Below, in pieces: positions 36,301 to 47,045 of a stretch of DNA of 64,000 bases. The notes beneath the pieces are model-generated. The model saw only the letters and a list, made by a program, of their open reading frames with translations. It was not told the origin of the DNA and ran no database searches. The stretch covers positions 37,558,508 through 37,622,507 of the forward strand of contig NC_088776.1 of NCBI RefSeq assembly GCF_954871325.1, in the 5' to 3' direction. Both the position numbers and the translations under genes were made by a program. How positions within the stretch are numbered: position 1 is the stretch's first letter; every line of letters begins with the position of its first letter. Source of the DNA: Gordionus sp. m RMFG-2023 (lineage: Eukaryota; Nematomorpha; Gordioida; Chordodea; Parachordodidae).

Positions 36301-39300
36301 TATACATTAAATTGACGCTTTATATGCTGAATATGATTATAATAAAAATAAGGATAATTGAGATATTTAGTTATTTAGCTAATATAATGTTGTAGAAGAT
36401 GAAATTATATGCATTTCTAATAAGGATGATGATATATATAGACGAATTAGATTATTGCCTGAAAATAAGGCAAATGAAATTATCAAAAATTTAAAATTCT
36501 TTATTAAAAAGCCTGATATTTTACAAGAAATAAATACTATTGAAGATGCGATTATAGACCTGCAAATAAAATATATTGTACCAAATAAACAAACAAATAT
36601 AAAATCTTATTTTATTTTATATATTTATTTTTATTTTGTATATAACCATTTTATAATAATTATATCTTTTTTAAGTTTATGTATACAATACATAATTTTA
36701 CTCGATTTTGAATTATTAATAAAAATTAAAAAAAGTTGAACATAATCTCACTTTATGCTAAACTAAGAATGTAAGAGATCATAAAATGATTTTTTAAGTA
36801 AAAGTTCTGATAAATTTGGTAACTGTCTAATTTGGATAAAATATTGGATCCAGCAGTTCGCAAATTAGACAGTCTAAATGTATTATACTTCATAAATGAT
36901 TATTTTATTAGATGATCCTACTATTGTACAACAAAATGAACAATATATAAAACATTATAAGTTTGTTTAATAAATAAACATTAATTTCTATACTGATACA
37001 AAATGTTGTGCTTATTATTGATTCTAAAAAAAAATGAAAAATCAAAGAACAAACTTTGTAAAAAAAATTTCTATTCTTGTTGATAAGAAAATCTAAAAGG
37101 GAGATTGAAGTTTTAAGGATTTTTTTTGGTTAATATGTAGGATGTTGAACCGTTAAGTATAACAATTCAGGATCCCAGTTCTTAGTCTAAAACTTTAAAA
37201 CAGCTTCGTTCCAATTATTTTTAGTCAAATTTATAATGGCATGTTTCAGTATATCGGTTCGTTCCAGTTTTAATATTATTTAAATTTTTCTTTAATTAAC
37301 TTATAATAATCTAATTTAAAAAAACTAAAACTTTTTAAAAGAAACCCAAAATAAGTTGAATTTTTTTATTTTATTAAAAAACACGAATAAGAAATGCATA
37401 TAATTTTTGCACTATTTATTTTTTAAATTAAGCTAATCATTAATATAATTTGAAAAACTTCTAAGAACCAGTTCGAGTGTAAGTATTTAAAACGGTTCTG
37501 TTATTTTCTTTTAAGATTTTGCTACGACACTTAGGAAAATTGTTAGAGTTCTTTCCAGTGTCACTGGTTAATTTTATTATTTCTTTAACTTTGTCTCATT
37601 TTGTTCACCAAATAAACGAACCCTGTCGTTCGGGGCTGAAGCAAATTACGATAAACTTGAAGTCCGTTTTTCACAGCGTACTCTTTGCTTTTGGTGAAGT
37701 TATCCAACGAAAAATCGGTTCCCTCTGGAAAAAGTAAAATCTAAAATTTTTTTTAAGTGATCATATTTTCAAGATGTAATGGTGGATTGATCATTCCTTT
37801 CCATATAAACTTAATAATATGATATATAAATTTATGATTTTGCCTAAAAAATGTTTAAAATTCACCACCTACCCATTTCAAAATATTTTTTAACCAGTGT
37901 CTAACCTATAATATAAAACTAATCTACTGATTTACCTTCCAAAACATATTCTGAAATGTGTTTCTGGTAAAATACTCTTTTTAAATTGTTAATATTGCCC
38001 TATGCTAATTCTGGTTAAAATTTTTTAGTGAATTACATCCCAATTATATAAATAAAAATTTTGTATATTATGATGAAAATCCTAAATTTTTGTTTTGTTC
38101 AGCATTTTATTGTGTAAAATTCTTTACTTATTTTACCAAACAAAAGCAATGAACAATATAATAGTCAGTAGAGATCTGCAAAGTTAGGCCTGGCCCATAC
38201 CTGGCCTTGCCTGAATGGGCTTCGGGCTGGGCTCGAGCCTAATTCTATTTAAAATAATTGGGTTTGGGCAGGGCCTAATATTTTTAAAAAATTTTGGGCC
38301 GGGTTGGGTCAGACCTTGGAAATTTTATTAAATATATCTAAATTTATCAATTTTATATTGAATTTTTTATGTAAAATAAAAATTTTTGATTTAATTTATT
38401 GAAACTAAACACTATATAACATATGTATTTTATTTTAAGTAAATATAAAATTAATTTCTATATTTAAATAATTCGGGCCTGTTTTTAAAATAAATTTTGG
38501 GTTCGGGCCGGCAAAACTTTTTTTAAAAAAATTTCAGGCTGGGCCGGGTTTGAAAAATTATGCCTGATGCAGATCATTAATAGTCAGTAGTAGAGAAGGA
38601 GGGGGGGGGGATCTGGGCAAGTTTTTTTTACACATATAAATATTTCTTTGAATAATCAATTGGATATTGGTGACATGTTGCATCTCTGATTTCAATAAAC
38701 GTCTTAAAATATTAATGATATATAAATACCATTTGCTCATATATTTTTTATAAAATATCTTCATTCATTTTTCGATAGAAGAAATTATTTCAAATATAGG
38801 GTTTTGGGGAGGATTTAGGGGATATGTTTCTTCCAAGATATACTCTTATAGCATTTACTGTTTTAAAAATAATATAGTTGGATGTTTAAACTATGTTGCT
38901 TTTAACTCCCGAATAAATTTCACCATTTGGTCTGCCTTAAGTGTAAATTGGAAAATTTGTTTAATAAGATAAGGTTAAATGGGTTTAGTTTGAGGATCAT
39001 TAATTAAAAATATCAATCATTTTTTTAAATCAAAATTTTGTTGCCAAAATAAAATTTTATGGTTATAAAATTTTAAACCCCACCAAACTTAATGTGACAT
39101 GATTATTTTTTTAATTGCTAGGTCTGGTTTGAAGTCCTGGATTTATGATATTTAAAATTATCCTTTGTTATATTTAAATTCACATAAAATCTTTTGTTAC
39201 GATTATATTTATTATAAATTAAATTTATAATACCTTACAAGGATATTTCATTGTCGAAAAATAATCAACAGTTTGACTTAAAATGCATTGATCTTTTTCC

Positions 39301-39826
39301 CACTTTCGATTGATAAATATAAAATTTGCCATTTGCATTGCCCAACCTAATACAATGCATGATATACAATTTAAAAATTCATGATAATACCTGCACCAGG
39401 AATCATTTTTAATGGTGATTTTAATATAATTTTATGTGTAGTTAAGAAATTAATCCGATAAAGGCAAGACCAGAAAAACAACCAATCAACTCTACTATAA
39501 TGATTCATTATTATTAGGCATTTTTCTAATGACTTGAGGTTTATATTTGGAGTAACCTCTAAAAAAACTTCAATTCCCAAAAAAACCTCTACCATTGCCT
39601 AATTTTTATGTAATAATGCACAATTAAAATTGTAATAAATTTAATTAATACTTACAATTACAAATAAAAACCATTGATAAACAACAAAATCCACTATTTT
39701 TCTGTATAGAATTGGATTTATGAATAAAAAAAATAAGAATGGTAGCAAAAAAAATATTGACCCTAAAAAGCTAGTTAAAAGTAAAGAAATAACAAATATT
39801 ATTCCTTTAACACGTTTTAAAAACAT
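30347..39826 (-). CDS. LCLAT1: Lysocardiolipin acyltransferase 1-like, five exons, complete
   Basis: An ER/mitochondria-associated membrane acyltransferase of the PlsC/LPLAT family. The family transfers acyl groups from acyl-CoA to lysocardiolipin and related lysophospholipids. Exons on the minus strand: 39826-39656, 39598-39391, 39346-39234, 37740-37590 and 30993-30347. All introns are GT-AG and the phases fit, giving 429 residues (human LCLAT1 is about 414). The start follows an in-frame stop and matches the family start. Residues 9-37 are a membrane segment. Motif I is NHYSRVD (89-95, catalytic His and Asp kept). FINRKW lies at about 136-141 and motif III FPEGTD at 168-173, followed by QPRTTGF. 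The acyltransferase C-terminal region includes LLDVTVSYH and LTSWCRALWATKD. Two membrane segments lie near 347-369 and 375-401. Introns 1 and 2 are 57 and 44 bp; introns 3 and 4 are about 1.5 and 6.6 kb and full of transposons. No disabling change is visible. Confidence 0.93.
31600..31812. mobile_element. MITE, GTTGTTAAACGGCTC family, nested
   Basis: It starts AGTGTTGTTGAATTGCTC and ends GAGCCATTTAACAACACTA. ACTAGT-like sequence flanks both sides (AACTAGTG and ACTAGTGAC), perhaps the target duplication. Confidence 0.85.
32047..32267. mobile_element. MITE, GTTGTTAAACGGCTC family, best-preserved copy
   Basis: It starts TAGTGTTGTTATACGGCTCG and ends GAGCCGCTTAACAACACTA. The two halves are inverted copies for about 60 bases, so the single strand folds into a long hairpin. 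Confidence 0.88.
32407..32875. mobile_element. MITE, GTTGTTAAACGGCTC family, split by a hAT MITE
   Basis: The left part begins TAGTAATGTTGTTAAACGGC. The right part after 32806 carries TCTCAAGGCTTAGACAATAT and a decayed end. The target duplication of the nested element (ATTTGGAC and ATTTGGAT) is MITE sequence. Confidence 0.75.
32525..32798. mobile_element. 274-bp hAT MITE with GGGCG-rich subterminal repeats
   Basis: The ends are TAGAGGTTTTTCAACATTG and inverted TAGAGTGCAATGGGCGG. Flanking 8-mers are ATTTGGAC (32517-32524) and ATTTGGAT (32799-32806). The end sequence and GCGGGC arrays relate it to the element at 63061-63928. Confidence 0.75.
33000..33450 (-). pseudogene. hAT transposase fragment, same family as 17580-18814
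   Basis: On the minus strand the stretch aligns with 17850-18140. Shared blocks include TTAGGGC(A/T)AATGT then GAATTTCAT, and ATTTATCTACCTCGAGTCGC against TGTCTCCCTCGACTTGTAGC (33275-33295). It is short and full of stops. It gives no function beyond identifying the element. Confidence 0.7.
35386..36600 (+). pseudogene. Tigger/pogo transposase remnant
   Basis: Within the open stretch 35386-35829, PLIIGKSNKPRCFKNVN is the pogo DDE segment IGKS-PRCFK. After a deletion, ILASNITSLMQPLHQGAIQ matches the LPPNTTSLMQPMDQG motif near the third catalytic residue. The catalytic Asp pairs between these blocks are missing. Beyond the nested element, SGFPIVFNFEED (near 36200) and an FFIKKPDILQEIN-type C-terminal helix (36455-36600) fit the family's end. 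The N-terminal CENP-B-type domain was not found. Inactive. Confidence 0.75.
35693..36010. mobile_element. 318-bp hAT MITE, TAGGGATGTGCCGATA family
   Basis: It starts TAGGGCTGTGCGATAT and ends CGGCATATCCCTA. The flanks are ATTAATAG (35685-35692) and ATTAATTG (36011-36018), 7 of 8 identical. Internal ATATCGGATCGGATC repeats match the larger element at 41467-42176. It has a G-run at 35910-35921. Confidence 0.85.
38169..38579. mobile_element. 411-bp hAT MITE in LCLAT1 intron 3
   Basis: The ends are TAGAGATCTGCA and inverted TAATGATCTGCA. Both sides have the perfect 8-bp duplication ATAGTCAG (38161-38168 and 38580-38587). It is a close copy of 7830-8231, including the internal TTGAAACTAAACACTATAT block. 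Confidence 0.92.
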
Positions 39827-40112
39827 CGGTAAATTTTCAAATAGATTACTAATGAAAAATACTTTTTAGCCATGTTGAACTATATACTCTATTTACCATA
39901 AAATAAGATAACGTGGCAGGTGTGAAGGTCACTGATGGATATGATTACATCTGATTATACAACTGATTATCAACTAAATAAAATTAGACACAAATACATA
40001 TTCGAAAAGTATCATAAGCATAATGGGTGATTAAATAAAAGAATTAATTTAAATTAATAATTTATCAGTTTATTACATATATGCAAAGGGAGGAGAGGAG
40101 CTTAGCGCTCCC
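39827..40112 (-). promoter_or_regulatory. Upstream region of LCLAT1
   Basis: This 286-bp interval separates the LCLAT1 start codon from the next transposon. It must hold the 5' untranslated region and perhaps the core promoter, unless a non-coding first exon lies further upstream. I see no convincing TATA box beyond generic AT-rich sequence. Confidence 0.3.
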
Positions 40113-41466
40113 CATAGGCGTAGCCAGGATTTTCATAAGGGGGGGAGGGGTGGGGGAATTAAAAAATTACTGGTGGCTTTGCCCCCAGACCCCCTTATGG
40201 GCGGACCTTCGGCCCGCTTTTCCCTGGCCTTCGGCCGGGTTACTTTAGTCTATATATAGTCATAAAATATTTTTACAAATTTTAATAAAAAAAATAAGCC
40301 TGGAACAAATATGAAATATATTTTTATTAGTTTATATAAAATAAAAATAATAAATTACTTGTATTGTATATACCTTAATATAAAAGCATGGTAATAATTT
40401 ACAAACAATTATAAGAAATTTATTTATAAAAAGTAAGTAGACATATAGTTGATTTTACTCTATTATATAGAATTAGCAGAGTTGGGCAGGTCCTCCGGAA
40501 AAAGAATCTAGATACAGATACAGATTCTTTATAAAAAAAATGAATCTTAGATACAGATACTAGTATCTTGTTCAAAATATCAAAAAGATACAAGATAAAA
40601 GATACTTGTATCTTTTACTAAATTAGAGTATCTTAAATACTAGATACTTTTAAATTATCATTACCAATTAAATTAGAATAGTTTATAAAATAAAATTTTT
40701 ATTATTTATATGTGAAGAACATAGTATTACACATATAATAATGAATTTGCAATAATTAATAAAATATTTATTGATGAATTAATTATAATAACCAGGAATT
40801 TTAATATTAATTTTTGTCCATTAATAGCTTAAACAGGGAAGGGAGAGTAGTATATTTAATGGGAATTGAAAATGTGCAAATAAGAAAATCAAATCAAATG
40901 ATTTATTAGAATTTGCAGGTTATTTTTTGTGTTGTTTTAAATATAGCTTATATTCGGAGTATATGGCTAAATGGAATCTCTAAAAAATAATAATACTAGT
41001 TTTATTTTATTCATTATCTTTAATAAGTATTTATCATTACTTGTTTGTGATATTTATGTATTTTTTAAATTAGTTTTATTTTCTAGTATGACTTATTAAT
41101 TCTTGCATTTGTAATATCATATATATCATTTATATCTCTTATCAAATTTTTTAAATATATTTCTTGCAAAATCATTAATTATATATAAAAAATATGAAAA
41201 TAATGTACAACATTATATTATTTAATTATTAAATATATAACAATTTTCTTTAATGCATTTTAAATTGATTAAATTTTGTAGATAAATACTGTAATATAAT
41301 TTTACTTATATCATAAATAAATAAAAGTAACTAATAAAGTTAAATTCTACCTTATTTTAATTATTTTATTAAGAGCCTTTTAAAATTATCTGATATTATA
41401 TATCAATTGTAGCTTAAATATTTCCTCTAATAAGAACTTGCTAAAATAATTAAATATAAAATATAT

Positions 41467-42176
41467 TAGGGATGTGCCGATATTTTTTATCGAACCGATA
41501 TTTCACCCATTAAAATAACAATTATCGGTCAATATTATAAAATTTGATCCGATATAAAAATGGCTTCTTTAACAAAAATAAAATGTTATAAAATTTAAAA
41601 AAATAGTTATTTCTAAAATCATTTATTTTTTATAAATAAAATCGAAATCCATTTTTATGTATATTTTTTTTAATAATAATATTTAATTAATAAACATTCT
41701 ACCATATTGTTATTTTTTTGCGCATTTTGTTTATAAAAGTTAGCGATAATCCAGAATCTGTTTTTAGTGAAGCTGGTGATATTGACAGTTACTATCGCCG
41801 CAAGCTGACCTCTGATAAATTGGAAATATTGGTATTACTAAAAAGAAATCTTCGCTATATTAATGTTAAATATTATTTTAAATATTTATTTCTAATTTCA
41901 TAATATAATTGTTTATTAATTAATATGTATATAGATTATTGTTATTACTTGATATATAAAAGTGATTTAACAATAAAAATATTTTATATACTTTTAGAAT
42001 TGCAATTGAATTGAATATAAACTATAACTGATCATAAGTTATGGTATAGTTAAATTATAGATGTTATACTAATAAGTATATTAAAAATTAAAACCATTGG
42101 TATCTATACAGAATACAAAATTAGATATGATATCGGATCGGATCGACCTCCATAAAATGGTATCGGTACACCTCTA
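41467..42176 (+). mobile_element. hAT element, TAGGGATGTGCCGATA family, third nesting level
   Basis: It starts TAGGGATGTGCCGATA and ends TATCGGTACACCTCTA. The flanks are AAATATAT and AAAATTAT (6 of 8). ATCGGATCGGATCG repeats lie near the right end. It contains a hAT C-terminal coding fragment. Confidence 0.75.
41718..41903 (+). pseudogene. hAT dimerization-domain fragment
   Basis: The open stretch contains NPESVFSEAGDIDSYYRRKL and then LEILVLLKRNLRY. This matches the hAT C-terminal consensus (S-R-FS-AG-I---RR--L, LE-L-FLK-N). Only this last part of a transposase of about 600 residues is present, in a 0.7-kb element, so it is an internally deleted derivative. Confidence 0.8.
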
Positions 42177-43807
42177 AAAATTATATATCCAAAATAATTT
42201 TAATTTTATAATCAACCATCTTCTATAAAAAATTTTAATAACAATTATCTAAGAGGGACTTAAGTATAGGTATTATTATGTTAATAATTATAAAATAAAA
42301 ATGTATAATATACTTTAATATGTTTAACAAAGTTTGTAGATGAGTTTGTTCAACCTTTAATAACTTTTTTACTTGTGCAATTTTGACATTCGGCTACCTT
42401 GTCCTTTTTCACATGAATTACTTTATAAAATTTTCCATCTAGAATTTTAAGATTCAGATTTGATTCAGGAGAGCCTATCTCCATAATTTCATCTTCACTA
42501 CTATAAATGTTAAACATTCTACAAATAATATTACATATAAAATATACCTTTACTTATTTAGTTTTGGTGTTGTTATTTTTAATCTATCTATCTTTGTGAT
42601 CTGTAAAATTTCTAACTAATCTTGGTTATCAATATATTTAAAATATAGCAGGAAAAAATAAAGAAAATAATACAAGATTTCACGAAGAAAATAAAGTTAG
42701 ATTGTGTGATATGTAAATGTTTTAAACATGAATATTAAAAAGAATCTGTATCTGTATCTTTTTAAAGAAAATGAAAAAGATACAAGATTCTTTTCAAAAT
42801 ATAGGATCTTAGATACAGATACTAGTATCTTATTAAAAATGTCAATAAGATACTGAGTACAAGATACAAAAGGATCTTGTATCTTGTATCTTAGATACAA
42901 GTATTCGCGGTACTGCCCAACTCTGAGAATTAGTTATAAAATACTAGGTAAAATTTCACTTTTACATACATATTTGACAGTTAGAGAATATATTACAGTT
43001 AATAATTTAACAAATTTTACTAATCAATGCTCTTGATATTAAATATAGCAACAAATTGCATTCAATTATTTAACGCCATCTATTTATTTTAAGTAAAAAT
43101 GATATTTAAATTTAATCTTCATATTATTCATCCCACAATGTCCTTAAAAGATATTTCTCATGTCCTTATCAATATTTTATAGTTTTCTGTAAAATATATA
43201 ATTCGCTATATTGGTAAAAATTACTTGATTGTCATTTGATAATTAGATATACTGTAAATCTACGACATATAATATTATACTGTTTGTATTGTGCTTTAAT
43301 ATTTTTTTAATTTATGACTTAATTTTATCAATAGTTTTATAATTATATTTTACTTTTATTGAGATAAATTAATTAAAACTCACTTTATAAAAAATTATAT
43401 TTTATATATTATATTATTTAGTAATTTTATGGATCTATTAGAAAGATTATAATACATTTCACTTTTGTCTTAAGACTTATCTTTGGCTTATATTCCATTT
43501 ATTAAAAAACATTTTTGGTTCATTTTACATATTTATAAATTTATTTTCCCAAAAATCTATAAATTATGATGAATAGTTTTATAAAAAAATATCAACTTTT
43601 ACATTCTTTCTTTTAAACTATTATTAAGATATATGCATACATATTTGAGGGTCAGGGAGTGGGGGGAGGACTAAGGGGGATATTTTTTTTATTAGCTAAA
43701 AATGATATTTACAAAAAGTGATAAATTTCTGAAGGGGGGGGAATTTCCCCTTGCCCCCCCCCGGCTACGCCTATGGCTCTCTTACTTATGGGGAGTCATG
43801 ATATGGA

Positions 43808-43980
43808 CTAGTGTTGTTGATTGGCCCGATTTGGGTCAATTTTTAAAAAGAGCCAATTATGTTAGCCTGAAGATTTTGCTGATAGATTTCAAAAAGGTGT
43901 TGACCTCTATTCGAAAAATTTTGAGGTTTACATAAGACTATTTTAGCTAAAATCTTAATCGGGCAGTTTAGCAACACTAA
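43808..43980. mobile_element. MITE, GTTGTTAAACGGCTC family
   Basis: It starts CTAGTGTTGTTGATTGGCCC and ends GGGCAGTTTAGCAACACTAA. It is shorter than other copies (173 bp) and lies just right of copy 1 of the CATAGGCG element. Confidence 0.8.
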
Positions 43981-44789
43981 ATTTAAATCTTGCGGAAGAG
44001 CTAAAAATATTTTTAAAACAACGTGCAGATAAGTGAATTTAAATATTTCTTTGGAAGAACAGAAGGGACTCGTAACTATTAAAAAAATTTATTATATTCG
44101 GCGATATTCCATATTTAATAGGTTTAAGTAAAAATTTATTTTATAAAATAATTTAAGAGCAAACCAATACATAATTTAACATTGGAATTGGTTTGTATGC
44201 TAAACATTTTTAAATAAATGGGCTAGCGGAGAATTTTTTTATTAACCATGGTGGGCGGATTAAAGCAAATGGCAGGCTGGAAGATAGTGTAACAGCCCTA
44301 TAAAGATTTTAGCTAACATAATATTGTGTATGCCTAGAGATTTTGTTCTTATGTGATATAAATATCCTCTAATTGCCAAATCATAATATTACTTTGATCT
44401 TAATCGGGCCTTTTTTAAAAATCTCTAAAATAAGCATACAGATATTTTCTCTACATAATTCCAAGGCTATAAAGACAGCAATGTATATAAGAATTAAACT
44501 CATTTATTATGTCATTTCACTTAAATTAAGCATCTAAAGATTTTCTTTACTAATAACTACAAGGGTAAAAATTGACTAATATTTTGAAGTGAAGGATTTA
44601 TTTTGATCATTGTGTTATTTTCATGTTGCTTGTTTGATATATAAGCCACAATCCGATATACTAAAAGGATCGTTTAATTTATATATAAATGTTTAAACGT
44701 GTAAAAAACAATAAACTAATTATTATTAAAAGTTATGCATTTAAAATATTTGAATAAATTCAGGACGCATGTTATATGAAATCCCTAGT
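43981..44789. other. AT-rich gap with a MITE fragment
   Basis: Pieces near 44305-44415 (ATGCCTAGAGATTTTG, GATCTTAATCGGGCC) look like a further decayed MITE of the GTTGTTAAACGGCTC type. Near 44220-44290 a GTGGGCGGATT block suggests a hAT MITE remnant. No gene. Confidence 0.4.
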
Positions 44790-45889
44790 CAGAATTATAT
44801 ACCATGACTTGAATTATAACTCAAAAACTATCATCAGTGACAAGGAATCTAGAAAGTTACTCGACTAATTACAGAAGATGGGTATTAAGGCTAAAATATA
44901 CAAGATAAACATATTAAAAGATTCTGTAAAAATTTTAGGTTTTGACATAGAAAATCAGAAATATATCCTACAAAAGAGAAATTTCTAGCTATTTGAGAGG
45001 CTCCCACATCTAGGGATAAGAGACAACTTCGAACATTTCTTGGGTTTACTAGGAATATTTCCTACCAAATTTATATGGAGTTGCTGCACCATTATCATAG
45101 GCGTAGCCAGGATTTTCCTAAGGGGGGGGGGGGAATTAAAAAATTTCTCGGGGCTTCGCCCCCAGACCTAATTATGAGAGGGCCTTCGGCCGAGTCACCT
45201 TAATCTATATATAGTAAAATATTTTTACAAGATAGGTGGTTATTTTTAATAAAAAATAAGCCCGGAACAAATATGAAATATATTTTTATTAGTTTATATA
45301 TAATATAATAAATTGCATGTATATACATTAATATAAAAGAATGGTATTAATTTTTTCCAAACAAGTATAAGAAATTTATTTATAAAAAGTAAGCAGACAT
45401 ATAGTTGATATTCTAGGTTACAAAATACTAGGTAAAATTCCCCTTTTACAGACATATTTGACGTCAGTGAATATATTACAGTTAATATTTTAATAAATTT
45501 TACTAATCAATGCTCTTGATAATAAATATAGCAACAATTTGCATTCAATTATTTAACGCCATCTATTTAAATACAAAATAATATTAAAAATTAATATATA
45601 TATTATACATTCCACAATGTCTTTAAAAGATATTTTATAGTTTTCTGTAAAATATATAATTCGCTATATTGGTAAAAATTATTAGATTGTCATATGATAA
45701 TTGATAAAATTAGATATACTGTAAATCTACGACATATAAAATTCCACTGTTTGTATTGTATTTTAATTTTTTTATTTAATTTATGATTATATTTTATCAA
45801 TAGTTTTATAATTATATTTTACTTTTATTAGGATAAATAAATTAAAATTACTCACTTTATAAAAAATTATATTTTATATATTATATTAC

Positions 45890-46477
45890 CAGCGTCTACA
45901 TGAGCGTGAGGGGTAGGAACAGTTTGCATCCTATTTTTTTGAATGGGTAGGCTGCTTTAATGGGGGTATGATAAATTTTTTTTTGGGGGGGGGGGGGGTT
46001 ATCTATTAAATTTTGAGATCAAATAGGACAAAATTTATTTCGGTAAAAATAAATACTTTTATTATAGAATTATTATAATACAATTCATCGACCAAATCTA
46101 TATATTACAAATACATACACATTGTTTTCCAAATAAAACTTTCTGCTATCCTTTGTAATGTAATTTAAAAGGTTTAGATATTTCAGCAAGCTTTTAATGC
46201 CATAATAATTAATTCATTGTAAATAATGGAGGTTTTAATTGAATTTATTATCTAAAAAATAAATTCTTTATATTCACAAAATATCGATGGTTGGTAGTAA
46301 AGATAGATTAATTTAAGTTATCCTTTATTAATTCTCTGAAAAGAGTATCAATAAATTAAAAAGGTGAAAATAATAATAGAAAGACACCCGCCGAAGGCGG
46401 CGAGAATTTTTAGGGGGGTAGGCAAAGGTTTTAGAAGGGGGTTAGCATCCAGTAAAAATCCTGTCATGTAGACGCTG
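45890..46477. mobile_element. 588-bp hAT-like element with CAGCGTCTACATGA ends
   Basis: It starts CAGCGTCTACATGA and ends with the exact inverted copy TCATGTAGACGCTG. The perfect 8-bp duplication is TATATTAC (45882-45889 and 46478-46485). Copy 1 of the host element shows the empty site near 43420. It has a G-run at about 45985-45999 and a CACCCGCCGAAGGCGG palindrome-like block near 46385. No coding frame. Confidence 0.92.
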
Positions 46478-46853
46478 TATATTACATAGGAATTTTATGG
46501 ATCTATTAGAATAATTATAATACATTTCACTTTTGTCTTAAGACTTATCTTTGGCTTATATTCCGTTTCTTTAAAAACATTTTTGGTTTACTTTTTTTAT
46601 ATATAAATGCTTTTTTTCCAAAATTGTATAAATTATGATGAATAGTTCTAGTTTAAAAAATATCAACTTTTACATTCTTTCTTTCAAATAATTGTTGAAA
46701 ATATATGCATACATTTTTGGGGGTCAGAGAGTGGGAGGAGGACTAAAGGGGTTATATTTTATTAGCTTAAAATGATATTCACAAAAAGTTAAAAATTTCT
46801 GAAGGGGGGTGGGGAAATTTCCCCTTGCCCCCCTTCCCCCATGGCTACGCCTA

Positions 46854-47045
46854 TGCATGAATAGTTATATAAAAAAATATTAACTTTTACATTCTTTCTT
46901 TCAAATTATTGTTTAAGATATATGCATACATTTTTAAGGGTCAGGGAGTGGGGGGAGGACTAAGGGGGATATTTTTTATTAGCTTAAAATGATATTCACA
47001 AAAAGTGATAAATTTCTGAAGGGGGGGACCCTGGCTACGCCTATG
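46854..47045. repeat. Tandem second right end of the CATAGGCG element
   Basis: Copy 2 carries two right ends in a row. The first finishes GGCTACGCCTATG at about 46844-46856. A repeat of the preceding 190 bases (from ATGAATAGTTATATAAAAAA) then finishes at 47045 with the same motif. Confidence 0.8.

Larger units (their letters stand above)
34160..36877 (+). mobile_element. Tigger/pogo-type transposon in LCLAT1 intron 4
   Basis: The left end reads ACCTGTCTAATATGGG. The inverted right end reads GACTGTCTAATTTGCG. These are the classic Tigger-like CTGTCTAAT ends. Another AACTGTCTAATTTGG lies at 36823, head to head with the right end. The element carries a decayed pogo transposase on the plus strand, interrupted by a small hAT. 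Exact end bases and the TA duplication are not clear. Confidence 0.75.
40477..42925. mobile_element. hAT transposon with CAGAGTTGGGCAG ends, nested in copy 1
   Basis: The ends are CAGAGTTGGGCAGG and the inverted copy CTGCCCAACTCTG. The perfect 8-bp duplication is AGAATTAG (40469-40476 and 42926-42933). Subterminal regions are built of GATACAGATAC and AAGATACAAGAT repeats. Copy 2 of the host element (45096-47045) lacks this insertion and shows the empty site. It encodes nothing recognisable outside its own nested element. Confidence 0.92.
40113..43775. mobile_element. hAT-like element, CATAGGCGTAGCC family, copy 1
   Basis: The ends are CATAGGCGTAGCCAGG and the inverted copy CCGGCTACGCCTATG, with G-runs just inside. 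The flanks GCGCTCCC and GCTCTCTT match at 5 of 8 positions, a worn duplication. Without the nested hAT it is about 1.2 kb. A GGCTTTGCCCCCAGACCCCC block lies near the left end. No transposase of its own is visible. Confidence 0.8.
45096..47045. mobile_element. hAT-like element, CATAGGCGTAGCC family, copy 2
   Basis: The ends are CATAGGCGTAGCCAGG and GGCTACGCCTATG. The flanks are ACCATTAT (45088-45095) and ACCATTAC (47046-47053), 7 of 8 identical. A run of 11 to 13 G bases lies at about 45122. It matches copy 1 along its length apart from nested insertions. No transposase. Confidence 0.88.

Noticed and set aside
37519-37737. Open frame of 72 codons, plus strand
   Set aside because: It is the antisense of LCLAT1 exon 4, which encodes FPEGTD on the minus strand.
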